From Devosia sp. 66-22 (GTDB taxonomy: Bacteria > Pseudomonadota > Alphaproteobacteria > Rhizobiales > Devosiaceae): DNA of 40,392 nucleotides. The notes under the pieces are model-generated. The model had not been told where the DNA came from. It made no database searches and worked only from the letters and a program-made list of their open reading frames with translations. The translations under genes and the position numbers were made by a program. Below, piece by piece: positions 25,367 to 34,643 of this stretch. The stretch's first letter is position 1, and the number at the start of each line of letters is the position of its first letter. Location of the stretch: the NCBI GenBank assembly GCA_001899065.1, contig MKUZ01000027.1, positions 8,268-48,659 on the forward strand. Direction: 5' to 3'.

Positions 25367-26335
25367 ATGAAGAAGGTACTTGTCATCCAGGCGCTGCACG
25401 ATGATGGACTGCGCCTCATGCGCAAGCGCCGTGACGTCCGGTTCGAAGTTGTCCCCGATCCGACCGATTCCATTCTGCGTGACCGGATACGCGATGCCGA
25501 TGCGGTCATCGTACGAGGGTCGCTGCTCACGGGCTCCGTCATCGAGAGCGCAAGCCGACTGCAGATCGTCTCACGGCAAGGCAGCAGCATCACCAATCTC
25601 GATATGGCGATGTTGACGGCTCGACGGATCCCTGTCGCCATCTCGGGTACCGCCATCGCGTCTTCCGCCGCGGAGCAGACCCTGTTCCTGATGCTGGCCC
25701 TGGCCAAGCACGGTCTGGCCCATGACGCGGCCACCCGGAACGATAATTTCGAGATTCGCGAGGATCGCCACGCCATCGACCTTCTCGATCGCGTCCTTCT
25801 GATCGTCGGCTTCGGCCGCGTCGGACGCGAGGTCGCCAGGCGCGCTCTGGCTTTCGGTATGCACGTCCTCGCCCACGATCCCTTCGTCGAGGACGCGGTG
25901 ATCGTGACCCATGGGGCGACCCCCGTTCCGGAGTTCCGCCGTGTTCTCGGCAAGGCCGACTTCGTCTCGCTTCACACCCAGGCCAGCGCGCAGACGCACA
26001 ACCTCATCGGGGCCGACGAGCTGGCCCTGATGAAGCCGACGGCGTTCCTGATCAATGCGGCCTGGGGCGGATTGGTGACGGAGATGGCGCTGTACGAGGC
26101 CCTCGCCACCGGCCGCCTCGCGGGAGCCGGTCTGGATGTGTTCGTCGGACTGCGCCCATCGCCCGACAACCCGCTGCTGCGGCTCAAGAACGTTGTTCTC
26201 AGTCCGCACAGCGGCTCGCAGACACGCGAAGCCGTCTCCCGAAACTCGAGGATGGCCGTCCAGAATGTCCTCGATGCTTTCGATGGCACGCTCAATCCGG
26301 AAGTGGTGGTCAATCGCGAGGTCCTGAGGCCCTGA
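25367..26335 (+). CDS. D-2-hydroxyacid dehydrogenase homologue lacking catalytic Arg and Glu
   Basis: This 322-residue protein has the fold of the D-isomer-specific 2-hydroxyacid dehydrogenases, with a GFGRVG cofactor motif at 148-153 and the catalytic His281 in SPHSGSQ. The catalytic Arg is replaced by Trp233 (NAAWGG instead of NARGG-type) and the catalytic Glu position, 29 residues later, is Leu262. The usual GVGxDNID segment is also altered to GSSITNLDM. It may be inactive, a binding protein, or catalyse a different reaction. It starts 24 bases after the regulator stop. A fuller paralogue lies two genes downstream. Confidence 0.85.
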   Translation: MKKVLVIQALHDDGLRLMRKRRDVRFEVVPDPTDSILRDRIRDADAVIVRGSLLTGSVIESASRLQIVSRQGSSITNLDMAMLTARRIPVAISGTAIASSAAEQTLFLMLALAKHGLAHDAATRNDNFEIREDRHAIDLLDRVLLIVGFGRVGREVARRALAFGMHVLAHDPFVEDAVIVTHGATPVPEFRRVLGKADFVSLHTQASAQTHNLIGADELALMKPTAFLINAAWGGLVTEMALYEALATGRLAGAGLDVFVGLRPSPDNPLLRLKNVVLSPHSGSQTREAVSRNSRMAVQNVLDAFDGTLNPEVVVNREVLRP

Positions 26336-26515
26336 TCCGGCCACGGCGGCGCGCCTCGGTATGCGAGCCGCGCAGGTATGTGATCGTTCGGTGCGTCGCG
26401 TCATTTTCGATAACAAACCAGCGACGACCCGATGTCGCCACTGGCACCGGTTTCGTCGATGTGGTGCATTTTGGCCTGCGGGGACAAGATGCCCGCCGTC
26501 GAACGGAACGAAGCA
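26336..26515. other. Intergenic gap within the enzyme operon
   Basis: These 180 bases hold no supported gene. An internal start or processing point is possible. In-frame alternative starts of the aldolase gene lie at 26432 and 26489; the latter has GGGGA four bases upstream. Confidence 0.4.
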
Positions 26516-27298
26516 ATGCGAAAGAACAACGCTCTGGAGATATGGAAGGACGGCGGTGTCGTCATCAATGGCTGGCTGCATAATCCGAGCTCGTTCAGCG
26601 CGGAAATGATGGCGCATCACGACTATGACTGCCTGACCATCGATCTGCAGCACGGCATGATCGACTTTCAGGTCGCCGTGACCATGCTCCAGGCCATATC
26701 GACCGCATCGCCAACTCCCTTGGCGCGCGTTCCTCATAATGATCCGGCGATCATCATGAAGCTGCTCGACGCCGGCGCCTATGGCATCATCTGCCCGTTC
26801 GTGAACACCCGCGAGGAATGCGAGCGGTTCGTCGGAGCCTGCCGGTATCCGCCCCACGGCTATCGCAGCAACGGTCCGCACCGGGCCGTTCTGTATTCGG
26901 GCGGTGGCTGGTCGGACTATACCGAGCACGCCAACGAGATGATCGCCGCCATTGCCATGATCGAGTCCAGCGAAGGGCTCGAGAATGTCGACGCCATTCT
27001 CAGCGTGGAAGGCTTGAACGCGGTTCTGATCGGCACGACCGATCTGGCGTTCAGCCTTGGATGCTCGACCACGTTCGGCGACATCGATCCGCAGGTCCGG
27101 GACGCGATCGAGGTCATCATGGCGACAGCGAAGAAATACGGGTGCAAGGTGGGCACGATCTCGCCCGATGGACTGGGTGCCAAACGCGCCGTTCAGAATG
27201 GCTTCGACATGGTGACGCCCGGCACCGAAACGTCGATCATGCAGGCGGCCGTCGCGGGTCAGATCGAGATCGTGCGGGCTGGATTGAACCGTGCCTAA
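26516..27298 (+). CDS. HpcH/HpaI family class II aldolase
   Basis: This pyruvate-type aldolase of about 260 residues begins in the family manner with MRKNNALEIWKDGG. Metal and substrate residues are visible: LTIDLQHG with His46, ARVPHND with Arg71, GAYGIICPFVN, a metal Glu in MIESSEG and Asp in IGTTDLAF. Such enzymes cleave 2-keto-3-deoxy or 4-hydroxy-2-keto acids to pyruvate and an aldehyde. Its stop overlaps the next gene start by 8 bases. ATG 26516 gives the normal family N-terminus; 26489 is the alternative. It is the first of two HpaI-type aldolases in this operon, suggesting two distinct cleavage steps or substrates. Confidence 0.85.
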   Translation: MRKNNALEIWKDGGVVINGWLHNPSSFSAEMMAHHDYDCLTIDLQHGMIDFQVAVTMLQAISTASPTPLARVPHNDPAIIMKLLDAGAYGIICPFVNTREECERFVGACRYPPHGYRSNGPHRAVLYSGGGWSDYTEHANEMIAAIAMIESSEGLENVDAILSVEGLNAVLIGTTDLAFSLGCSTTFGDIDPQVRDAIEVIMATAKKYGCKVGTISPDGLGAKRAVQNGFDMVTPGTETSIMQAAVAGQIEIVRAGLNRA

Positions 27299-28262
27299 AC
27301 TCCTCATCCTTGGCGACATTCACGCCGAGGGGCGAGCGCTGCTGGCGTCGCGGCCCGACATGCAGTTCGAGATCGTCGCCAGTCCGAGCGAGGTGGATGT
27401 TCGGAACGGCATGCGCGATGCGGAAGCCGTCATCCTGCGCAAGGCCGATTTGCGCGCCGACACGATCGGCCTGGCAAGCCGCCTGCGGATGATCTCGCGG
27501 CACGGCGTGGGGCTAGACAATATAGATATGGACGCCGCCACCGCGAGAGGCATTCCGGTCAGCGTGGTCGGCGATGCGAGTTCGTCCTCGGTGGCCGAGC
27601 ATGCCATGCTGCTGATGCTGGCGGCCGCGCGCCGGCTGCATGCGGCGGAACGTCTGGCGCGCACCACCGACCCCGGAACGAGGGCGGACTTCATCGATCG
27701 CCGCAACCATCTGGGCATGTCGGACCTGGCGGGCAAATGCGTGCTCATCGTCGGCTTCGGGCGCATCGGCAGAGGCGTGGCGAAGCGATGCGCCGCCTTC
27801 GAGATGTCGGTCATCGTCGCCGATCCCTTCGCGACGACGGACGCGTACAGGCACGTCGTGGACTTCAACAGCGCGCTTCCAGAGGCGGACGTCGTCGTTC
27901 TTTGCCTCCCCGCCGCCGCGCAGGCGTCGCCGCTCATTGGCGCCGGGGAACTGGCCCGCTTCAAGTCCGGCGCCATATTGGTGAATGTCGCGAGAGGCAG
28001 CCTTGTCGACGAGCAGGCTCTCGCCGACGCCCTGCGCAGCGGTCACTTGCGAAATGCGGCGACCGATGTGTGGGCGCACCTGCCACCGGCGCTGGATCAT
28101 CCGTTCCGGGCGTTCGAGGACATGGTGCTGACACCTCATTGCGCGCCGCTGACTGAGGAGTGCATGGCCAGAGTCGCGGTGCTCTCGGTGCGGAACGTTC
28201 TGGACTATTTCGATGGCCGGCTCGATCGCCGCTTCGTCGTCAATCCAGAGGTGCTGGGTTGA
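27291..28262 (+). CDS. D-2-hydroxyacid dehydrogenase
   Basis: This NAD-dependent dehydrogenase has 323 residues and begins at a GTG that overlaps the aldolase stop. GFGRIG at 155-160 followed by ADPF binds NAD. SRHGVGLDNIDM and NVARGSLVDE with Arg235 are canonical, and TPHC supplies His283. The position of the catalytic Glu, 29 residues after Arg235, is Leu264, as in its upstream paralogue, so the catalytic set is incomplete by the usual alignment. It probably interconverts a 2-hydroxy and a 2-keto acid of a sugar-acid pathway. The substrate is unknown. Confidence 0.88.
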   Translation: MPKLLILGDIHAEGRALLASRPDMQFEIVASPSEVDVRNGMRDAEAVILRKADLRADTIGLASRLRMISRHGVGLDNIDMDAATARGIPVSVVGDASSSSVAEHAMLLMLAAARRLHAAERLARTTDPGTRADFIDRRNHLGMSDLAGKCVLIVGFGRIGRGVAKRCAAFEMSVIVADPFATTDAYRHVVDFNSALPEADVVVLCLPAAAQASPLIGAGELARFKSGAILVNVARGSLVDEQALADALRSGHLRNAATDVWAHLPPALDHPFRAFEDMVLTPHCAPLTEECMARVAVLSVRNVLDYFDGRLDRRFVVNPEVLG

Positions 28263-28275
28263 CGATCCAGGGGCC

Positions 28276-29109
28276 ATGAGCGTGCGCAAGACGATCCTGA
28301 TTACCGGCGCGAGCGGGAGCATGGGCGGGAAAGCGCGCCGATATCTCGAGGCACTAGGTCGGTACGATCTGCGCCTGTTCACCTATCGCAATCCGCATGA
28401 CGACCCGGCCCTGGTGCAGGCCGATCTGTCGGTGTGGGACGAGAACTGGGTGCGACAGTTCGAGGGGGTGGACGTTGTGCTGCATATGGCCGCCGATCCG
28501 TCGCCCACCTCGTCCTGGGAGTCGATTCAGCGGCTCGATATCGACATGCTGCTGAACGTCTTCCTCGCTACGGCCAAGATGAAGGCGAAGCGGTTGGTCT
28601 TCGCCAGCTCGAACTGGGTGCTGGCCGGGCATAGATTCGATGATGAGCCCCTGTCCCTCGAGACGTCACCGTTTCCGATCAATCCCTACGGTTCCGCCAA
28701 GCTGTTCGCCGAGCGCTTCGGCAAGGCGCTGGCGGAGCGCGAGGGGATTTCGGTCATCTGCCTTCGTATCGGCTACTGCCGGCGCGACGTTGCCGAGAAC
28801 CGCCCCGGACCGGATATGCGGTTGGGCCGATGGGGCCAGCAGATGTGGCTCAGTGACGGGGACTGGGAACGGCTCGTCGAGCGATCCATAGACGCCGAGG
28901 ACGTATCCTTCGCGGTGGTCAATGCGGTCTCCGACAATGCGGGCATGCGCTGGTCGCTCGATGAGGGCGAGCGTCTGCTGCAGTGGCGTCCGCGGGATCG
29001 GCATGTGCCGGTGACGACGCTGCCGATGCGGGTCACGGAATGGTTCGCCAGGCGGCGGTACCGCCAGATAAGGCGCTGGCTCGGCAGGTTCCCGGGCTGG
29101 ACCTGGTAG
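28276..29109 (+). CDS. NAD-dependent epimerase/dehydratase family, uronate-dehydrogenase-like
   Basis: This extended SDR of about 277 residues has an N-terminal TGASGSMGGKA cofactor motif and the YxxxK pair in NPYGSAKLFAE. FASSNWVLAGH is similar to the FASSNH segment of uronate dehydrogenases, which oxidise uronates at C1 to aldarolactones. ATG 28276 with AGGGG just upstream is preferred to an earlier in-frame codon that overlaps the previous gene. It is followed by an SMP-30 lactonase, the natural partner to open a lactone product. The sugar oxidised is unknown. Confidence 0.8.
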   Translation: MSVRKTILITGASGSMGGKARRYLEALGRYDLRLFTYRNPHDDPALVQADLSVWDENWVRQFEGVDVVLHMAADPSPTSSWESIQRLDIDMLLNVFLATAKMKAKRLVFASSNWVLAGHRFDDEPLSLETSPFPINPYGSAKLFAERFGKALAEREGISVICLRIGYCRRDVAENRPGPDMRLGRWGQQMWLSDGDWERLVERSIDAEDVSFAVVNAVSDNAGMRWSLDEGERLLQWRPRDRHVPVTTLPMRVTEWFARRRYRQIRRWLGRFPGWTW

Positions 29110-29121
29110 GGGCGGGGCGAC

Positions 29122-30006
29122 ATGAAGATGCAGATCGATGTCGTGGCCGATGTCAAGACTATCGTGGGGGAGGGACCACTGTGGGACGTCGAGACGCAGC
29201 GGCTCTACTGGGTCGACATATTCGACCGGCGCGTGTTTCGGACGACCTTTGACGGACGTGAGATTCGGGCCTGGGACGTGCCGATGAAGATCGGGTGCAT
29301 GGCGCTCCGGCGTGGCGGAGATGGCGCGATCGTTGGCCTGGAGCGCGGCTTCCATCTGCTCGATTTCAGGAGCGGGACCGTCGAGCTCATCGAGGACCCT
29401 GAGCCGGACAAGCCCGCCAACCGGATCAATGACGGCAAGGTCGACAAGCAGGGGCGCTTCGTCGCCGGCTCGATGGAGACGCAGAAGCAGGGCCCGAGCG
29501 GCGCGCTTTATCGCGTGGACGCGGACCTTTCGGTCCACAGGCTGGAGGGAGGCTTCACCGTCCCCAATGGACCTTGCTGGAGTCCGGACGGAGGCACCTT
29601 CTATGTCTCGGACAGCTGGTCCGGCGAGATCAGGGCGTACGCGTATGATCAACTGCATGGCACAATCGGCGACCGGCGCACCTTCGTCCGCGTCGACGCA
29701 TCCGATGGTGCTGCAACCGACGGTGCTACCGTCGATGCCGAAGGCTGCGTCTGGAATGCGCTGGCCCATGGCGGCAGGATCGTCCGCTACACCCCATCGG
29801 GGGAGGTCGAACGCGTCATCGAGATGCCCGTGAAGAAAGTGACGAGCGTGATGTTCGGCGGCCCGAACCTCGACATCCTCTATGTGACGTCTATGGCCAA
29901 GCCGGCGCCGCGTCCTTCCCCTGACGACGGAGTACTGGGTGGCTCGCTCTTCGCGATCACCGGCCTGGGCGTCGAGGGGCTCCCCGAATCGCGTTTCGCC
30001 GGTTGA
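29122..30006 (+). CDS. SMP-30/gluconolactonase family lactonase
   Basis: This six-bladed beta-propeller hydrolase of 294 residues has the metal-binding residues of the family: Glu in VGEGPLWD near residue 18, Asn in RINDGKVDKQGRF, Asn in VPNGPCWSPDG and Asp in ATDGATVDAEG. It hydrolyses sugar lactones to aldonates or aldarates in the cytosol. It lies 12 bases after the uronate-dehydrogenase-like gene, consistent with sequential oxidation and lactone opening. Its stop overlaps the region just before the next gene. Confidence 0.88.
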   Translation: MKMQIDVVADVKTIVGEGPLWDVETQRLYWVDIFDRRVFRTTFDGREIRAWDVPMKIGCMALRRGGDGAIVGLERGFHLLDFRSGTVELIEDPEPDKPANRINDGKVDKQGRFVAGSMETQKQGPSGALYRVDADLSVHRLEGGFTVPNGPCWSPDGGTFYVSDSWSGEIRAYAYDQLHGTIGDRRTFVRVDASDGAATDGATVDAEGCVWNALAHGGRIVRYTPSGEVERVIEMPVKKVTSVMFGGPNLDILYVTSMAKPAPRPSPDDGVLGGSLFAITGLGVEGLPESRFAG

Positions 30007-30023
30007 TCGAAGGATATATTGCA

Positions 30024-30947
30024 ATGGACAGGATCGGATTCATCGGCCTTGGCACAATGGGCGCTCCAATGGCAGGGCACCTGCTGGAGGCGGGATATGA
30101 GGTGATCACCTCCGACCATCGCTCCCGCCCGCCCGCCGGCCTCGTCGCCAAGGGACTGGGCACCGTGTCGCGGCTGGATGCGGTGGCGCGCGCGGCCGAC
30201 GTCATTATTTTGATGGTTCCCGACACGCCGCAGGTCGAGGAGGTGCTGTTCGCCGAAAGCGGAATCGCTGCGGGTCTGTCAGCGGGCAAGCTGGTTATCG
30301 ATATGAGTTCCATCTCGCCGGTCGCGACCAAGGCGTTTGCCAGCCGCATCAAGGCGCTCGACTGCGACTACCTCGACGCGCCGGTATCGGGTGGCGAGAT
30401 CGGCGCCAAAGCGGCGTCGCTGTCGATCATGGTCGGTGGCGCGGAGGGCGCCTTCGAGCGCGTCCGCCCGATCCTGAGCGTGATCGGGAAGAATATCACT
30501 CTAGTCGGCCCAAGCGGTGCCGGCCAGACGGCCAAGATCGCCAACCAGATCGTCGTCGCCCTTACGATCGAGGCGGTCGCGGAGGCCCTGGTGTTTGCTT
30601 CCAAGGCAGGCGCCGACCCAGCAAAGGTACGGCAGGCCCTGATGGGCGGCCTTGCCAGCTCGCGCATTCTCGAAGTGCATGGCGAACGCATGATCACACG
30701 CAGCTTTGCGCCGGGATTTCGCATTGAGCTGCACCAGAAGGATCTCAATCTCGCGCTCGAGGGCGCGCGGTCGCTCGGCGTCGCGCTGCCGAACACCGCA
30801 ATGACCCAGCAATTGTTCAACGCCTGCACGGCCAATGGCGGCCAGATGGAGGACCATTCGGCTCTGGTGCGGGCGTTGGAGCGCATGGCTGGGCAGGAGG
30901 TGGGTGCCGACAAAGTGAGAAGCGGCGGGCAGGCGGCGAAAAAGTGA
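30024..30947 (+). CDS. Beta-hydroxyacid dehydrogenase, 3-hydroxyisobutyrate/tartronate semialdehyde reductase type
   Basis: This NAD(P)-dependent enzyme of about 307 residues opens with the signature GFIGLGTMGAPMAGHL. The substrate loop DAPVSGGEIGAKAASL and the catalytic Lys in GAGQTAKIANQ are intact. GarR-type members reduce tartronate semialdehyde to glycerate after sugar-acid cleavage, which fits the aldolases here. AAGGA lies about 10 bases before the ATG. Its stop overlaps the next start as GTGA. Confidence 0.88.
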   Translation: MDRIGFIGLGTMGAPMAGHLLEAGYEVITSDHRSRPPAGLVAKGLGTVSRLDAVARAADVIILMVPDTPQVEEVLFAESGIAAGLSAGKLVIDMSSISPVATKAFASRIKALDCDYLDAPVSGGEIGAKAASLSIMVGGAEGAFERVRPILSVIGKNITLVGPSGAGQTAKIANQIVVALTIEAVAEALVFASKAGADPAKVRQALMGGLASSRILEVHGERMITRSFAPGFRIELHQKDLNLALEGARSLGVALPNTAMTQQLFNACTANGGQMEDHSALVRALERMAGQEVGADKVRSGGQAAKK

Positions 30948-31735
30948 GCAATCGGCTGACTGCAAATGTGAGCTTCTTGTTCGAGGAATTTCCGTTCATC
31001 GACCGCTTTGACGCAGCGTACGCGGCCGGCTTCGGGCTGGTAGAATGCCATTTTCCGTACGGCATGCCTGTCGACGTGTTGAAAGGCCGACTGGAGAAGG
31101 CGGCAGTTCGTCTGACAGGCATCAATACCTCTCCCGGCGACGCGGGTGCGGGCGAGTGGGGACTGGGCGGCGTTCCGGGCCGACAGCGCGATTTCATCGC
31201 CCATTTCGACGAAGCCTTGCGCTACGCGTGCCGGCTGGGGTCGAACACGATCCACGTGATGGCGGGTGTCGTCGAATCAAGTGAGCGCCCGGCGGCGCGC
31301 GAAACGTTGCTCGAGAACCTCAAATACGCGGCGGCCAGGGCGCGGGACGAAGGCATAACCTTGCTGCTGGAGCCGCTGAACAAACGGGACAGGCCAGGCT
31401 ACCTGCTCAGCACGACCGACGAGGTCGCCGAGATCATCGCCAGCGCTGGCGCGCGTAACCTGGCGCTGCTGTTCGACATCTACCACGTGCAGATCATGGA
31501 AGGCGACCTGACTACGCGGCTGGAGCGCTACCGCGACATCATCGGTCATGTGCAGATATCGGCCGTGCCGGATCGAGGCGAGCCAGATTGCAGCGAGGTC
31601 GCCCTCGGACACATTCTGGGGACGCTGGATGCGATCGGCTATTCCGGCCTGATAGGGCTCGAGTATCGGCCTCGCGGCTCAACGACCGCCGGGCTGGGAT
31701 GGATAGAAGGATTTGCTTCGGCACTACGAAAATGA
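30944..31735 (+). CDS. Hydroxypyruvate isomerase family TIM-barrel protein
   Basis: This 263-residue xylose-isomerase-like barrel resembles Hyi and OtnI proteins: ANVSFLFEEFPFIDRFDAAY, NTSPGDAGAGEWGLG, LLLEPLNKRDRPGY with a metal Glu, LLFDIYHVQIMEGDL and a late GLEYRP. It would interconvert hydroxypyruvate with tartronate semialdehyde, or a 2-keto with a 3-keto sugar acid. The GTG start overlaps the previous stop. The neighbouring GarR-type reductase supports the first role. Confidence 0.85.
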   Translation: MSNRLTANVSFLFEEFPFIDRFDAAYAAGFGLVECHFPYGMPVDVLKGRLEKAAVRLTGINTSPGDAGAGEWGLGGVPGRQRDFIAHFDEALRYACRLGSNTIHVMAGVVESSERPAARETLLENLKYAAARARDEGITLLLEPLNKRDRPGYLLSTTDEVAEIIASAGARNLALLFDIYHVQIMEGDLTTRLERYRDIIGHVQISAVPDRGEPDCSEVALGHILGTLDAIGYSGLIGLEYRPRGSTTAGLGWIEGFASALRK

Positions 31736-31795
31736 GCAGCGCGAAGGGCGTCGTCGCTGGTCGTCGGCAAACGTACAGAAGACAAGGAGGGCGCG

Positions 31796-32593
31796 ATGCC
31801 GGGACTTCGCAAAATGGTCAGGGAAGGCACCGGGCTGCTTGCCGTCTTCTCGATCCTGCCACGGGTGGAAATGATCGAAGCCATTGCTATTGCGGGCTTC
31901 GACGCGGTCATCATCGATTTGGAGCATGGTCCCATCGAGGTTGGCGACCTTCCTCAGCTTACCCTTACCGCCCGGGCGCACGGACTTTCTTCCATTGTCA
32001 GGGTGAGGGAGAACAATCCGTCGCTGATCGGGAGTGCGCTTGATGCAGGAGCCAATGGCGTTCTTGTGCCGCAGGTCGGATCCCGTCGTGAGGCGGAGGC
32101 AGTGGTTGCCGCGGCCCGCTTTGCCCCGGAAGGTGCCCGCGGTGCCAACCCGTGGGTGCGGGCCGCCGCGTTCCAGGGCGGCCCGGACTGGTTTGCGGCA
32201 GCAAATGAGAGTGTCGCGATCCTGGTGACGATCGAGGGTACGGACGGCATCGCATCGGCACGAAGCATCATCGAGACGCCAGGACTCGACGGCGTGTTCA
32301 TCGGCCCCGTCGATCTCTCGAACTCATTGGGCGTTCCGGGCCAGATCGATCACCCGCTCGTGGTCGCCAAGAGCTCGGAGGTGATCGATCTGGCGCGCGA
32401 GCGCTCTATGGCGGTGGCGATGTTCGCGCCGACGCCGGACGGCGCCAGGAAATGGTTGGCGAGGGGAGTCACTATGGCCGTGGTCGGTGTCGACGCCGGC
32501 CATCTTGTAGCTGCGCTGAGCGATATTCGGAAGCGGGCAAGCAATGAACAAGGCGGCCTGGCCACGACGGTGGAAGAAGAGGAAAGAACATGA
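31796..32593 (+). CDS. HpcH/HpaI family class II aldolase
   Basis: This second aldolase has 265 residues and the typical residues His44 in IIDLEHGP, Arg69 in [17 protein letters not shown], a metal Glu in VTIEGTDG and Asp in [16 protein letters not shown] precedes the ATG. It is closer to canonical 4-hydroxy-2-oxo-acid aldolases than its paralogue at 26516. Its stop overlaps the next gene start. Cleavage gives pyruvate and an aldehyde; the aldehyde chain length is unknown. Confidence 0.88.
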   Translation: MPGLRKMVREGTGLLAVFSILPRVEMIEAIAIAGFDAVIIDLEHGPIEVGDLPQLTLTARAHGLSSIVRVRENNPSLIGSALDAGANGVLVPQVGSRREAEAVVAAARFAPEGARGANPWVRAAAFQGGPDWFAAANESVAILVTIEGTDGIASARSIIETPGLDGVFIGPVDLSNSLGVPGQIDHPLVVAKSSEVIDLARERSMAVAMFAPTPDGARKWLARGVTMAVVGVDAGHLVAALSDIRKRASNEQGGLATTVEEEERT

Positions 32594-33564
32594 CTCCAGC
32601 AGTATCGACGGATGCGAAGACAGATCGGCGCACCAAGGTGGCGATCATTGGCTCCGGCAATATCGGCACCGATCTCATGATCAAGATCATGCGGACGAGT
32701 GCGACGCTCGAGGTCGGCGCCCTTGTGGGGATCGATGAACGATCCGACGGGTTGGCTCGGGCGCGGCGGCTTGGCGTCGCAACCACTGCGGACGGTGTCG
32801 AAGGGCTCCGGCGTCTCGAGGTCTATTCCGATGTCAGTCTGGTGTTCGACGCCAGTTCCGCATCGGCGCATCAGGCGCATGCCCCTATTCTGCTCGCCGA
32901 CGGAAAGCGGGTCGTCGATCTCACGCCGGCCGCGATCGGCCCCTATGTGGTCCCGTCGGTCAACATGGATGAGCATCTGGGCGGTCAGATCGTCAACATG
33001 GTCACTTGCGGCGGTCAGGCCACAGTCCCCATCGTCGCGGCGATGGCACGCGTCGCGCGTGTCAGCTACGCCGAAATCGTGGCATCCATCGCGTCGCTCT
33101 CCGCCGGGCCGGGCACACGGGCCAACATCGACGAATTCACGGAAACAACCGCGCGCGCCCTTGAGGTGGTCGGCGGTGCGGAGCGCGGCAAGGCGATCAT
33201 CGTGCTAAATCCCGCGGAGCCGCCGCTCATCATGCGGGACACGGTTTACGGACTGGTCGAGACATCGGACACGGACGCGTTGCGGCGCGCCATAGAAGAT
33301 AGGGTGGCCGAAGTGCAGCGATATGTTCCGGGCTACAGGCTCAAGCAGGACATTCAGTTCGAGCCGATCTCGCACAACGAGCCGCTTTCCATCCCCGGTA
33401 TCGACGCCCCTCTCAGCGGAACGAAGGTTACCGTCTTTCTCGAGATCGAAGGCGCAGCGCACTATCTACCCGCCTATGCGGGAAATCTGGACATCATGAC
33501 ATCGGCGGCGCAACGGACCGGCGAACGGCTCATCATGAAGAACGAGCGGGAGGCCGCAAGATGA
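32590..33564 (+). CDS. Acetaldehyde dehydrogenase (acetylating)
   Basis: This 324-residue enzyme of the MhpF/DmpF family oxidises acetaldehyde with CoA and NAD to acetyl-CoA. It has the NAD motif [12 protein letters not shown], the catalytic Cys140 in [10 protein letters not shown], and the conserved segment [15 protein letters not shown]. Its stop overlaps the next aldolase start, as expected for partners that form a channelling complex. A propionaldehyde or other short aldehyde is also possible. Confidence 0.93.
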   Translation: MTPAVSTDAKTDRRTKVAIIGSGNIGTDLMIKIMRTSATLEVGALVGIDERSDGLARARRLGVATTADGVEGLRRLEVYSDVSLVFDASSASAHQAHAPILLADGKRVVDLTPAAIGPYVVPSVNMDEHLGGQIVNMVTCGGQATVPIVAAMARVARVSYAEIVASIASLSAGPGTRANIDEFTETTARALEVVGGAERGKAIIVLNPAEPPLIMRDTVYGLVETSDTDALRRAIEDRVAEVQRYVPGYRLKQDIQFEPISHNEPLSIPGIDAPLSGTKVTVFLEIEGAAHYLPAYAGNLDIMTSAAQRTGERLIMKNEREAAR

Positions 33565-34601
33565 CTCGGCTTTACATACAGGACGTGACACTGCGCGACG
33601 GGATGCATGCGATCAGGCATCAGTACGAGGTAGACAAGCTGACCGATATCGCCATGGCTCTCGATGCTGCTGGTGTCGATGCCATCGAGATTGCGCACGG
33701 CGATGGGCTGTCGGGCTCGAGCTTCAACTACGGGTTCGGCCGGCACACCGATTGGGAGTGGATTGGCGCAGTGGCCGATCGGCTCAAGCACGCGCGGTTG
33801 ACGACATTGCTGCTGCCCGGAATCGGAACGAAATCCGATCTGAAACGTGCCCTCGATCTCGGCGTGAAATCCGTGCGGGTGGCAACCCATTGCACTGAGG
33901 CCGATATTGCGGCGCAGCACATCCACTATGCCCGGAAGATCGGCATGGATGTGGCTGGGTTTCTGATGATGGCCCATATGAGCACTCCACAAGCCCTTGC
34001 CGGTCAGGCAAAGCTGATGGAAAGCTACGGCGCCCATTGCGTCTACGTCACGGATTCGGCGGGCGCGTTGACCATGGGTTCGACCAAGGAGCGGGTTCGC
34101 GCCCTGCGCGACGCACTTCAGGACGGCACCCAGGTCGGGATCCACACGCACAATAATCTGTCACTGGGCGTGGCGAATGCGATAGTGGCGGTTGAAGAGG
34201 GCGCGTCTCGCGTCGACGCATCGCTTGCCGGCATGGGAGCCGGCGCCGGCAATGCCGCGCTGGAGGTTTTCGTAGCGGTCGCCAAGACACTCGGCCTCGA
34301 TACCGGATGCGATCTGTTTGCCCTGATGGACGCGGCCGACGACCTCGTCAGGCCGATCCAGGACCGCCCGGTCAGGGTCGACCGCGAGACTCTCTCCCTC
34401 GGCCATGCCGGAGTCTATTCGTCCTTCCTGCGGCACGCGGAGAAGGCGTCGCACCTATACGGAGTAGATCCGCGTTCGATACTGATCGAATTGGGCAAGC
34501 GTCACATGGTCGGTGGGCAAGAAGACATGATCGTTGACGTTGCTCTCGATTTGGCTCGCGAGCGCGACCGAGCAGCGATCGTCGGTGCAGCCGGGGCCTG
34601 A
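33561..34601 (+). CDS. 4-hydroxy-2-oxovalerate aldolase
   Basis: This HMGL-like barrel of 346 residues belongs to the DmpG/MhpE/BphI family. The opening [15 protein letters not shown] supplies Arg12, Asp13 and His20; metal ligands His195 and His197 lie in GIHTHNN. It cleaves 4-hydroxy-2-oxovalerate to pyruvate and acetaldehyde, and hands acetaldehyde to the overlapping upstream dehydrogenase. In this context no aromatic ring-cleavage genes are seen, so the substrate may come from a deoxy sugar acid. Confidence 0.93.
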   Translation: MTRLYIQDVTLRDGMHAIRHQYEVDKLTDIAMALDAAGVDAIEIAHGDGLSGSSFNYGFGRHTDWEWIGAVADRLKHARLTTLLLPGIGTKSDLKRALDLGVKSVRVATHCTEADIAAQHIHYARKIGMDVAGFLMMAHMSTPQALAGQAKLMESYGAHCVYVTDSAGALTMGSTKERVRALRDALQDGTQVGIHTHNNLSLGVANAIVAVEEGASRVDASLAGMGAGAGNAALEVFVAVAKTLGLDTGCDLFALMDAADDLVRPIQDRPVRVDRETLSLGHAGVYSSFLRHAEKASHLYGVDPRSILIELGKRHMVGGQEDMIVDVALDLARERDRAAIVGAAGA

Positions 34602-34643
34602 GGGTTACTGTTGCTACGCAGCCGGACTATCATGGAGGTTCTC

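Noticed and set aside
25571-27319. Long open frame on the minus strand opposite the dehydrogenase and aldolase genes
   Set aside because: It spans several real plus-strand genes with strong family matches, has Arg- and Asp-rich composition typical of antisense frames in high-GC DNA and no recognisable domain.
28666-30024. Long minus-strand open frame opposite the epimerase and SMP-30 genes
   Set aside because: It is antisense to two well-supported genes, shows no family features and crosses the gene boundary.
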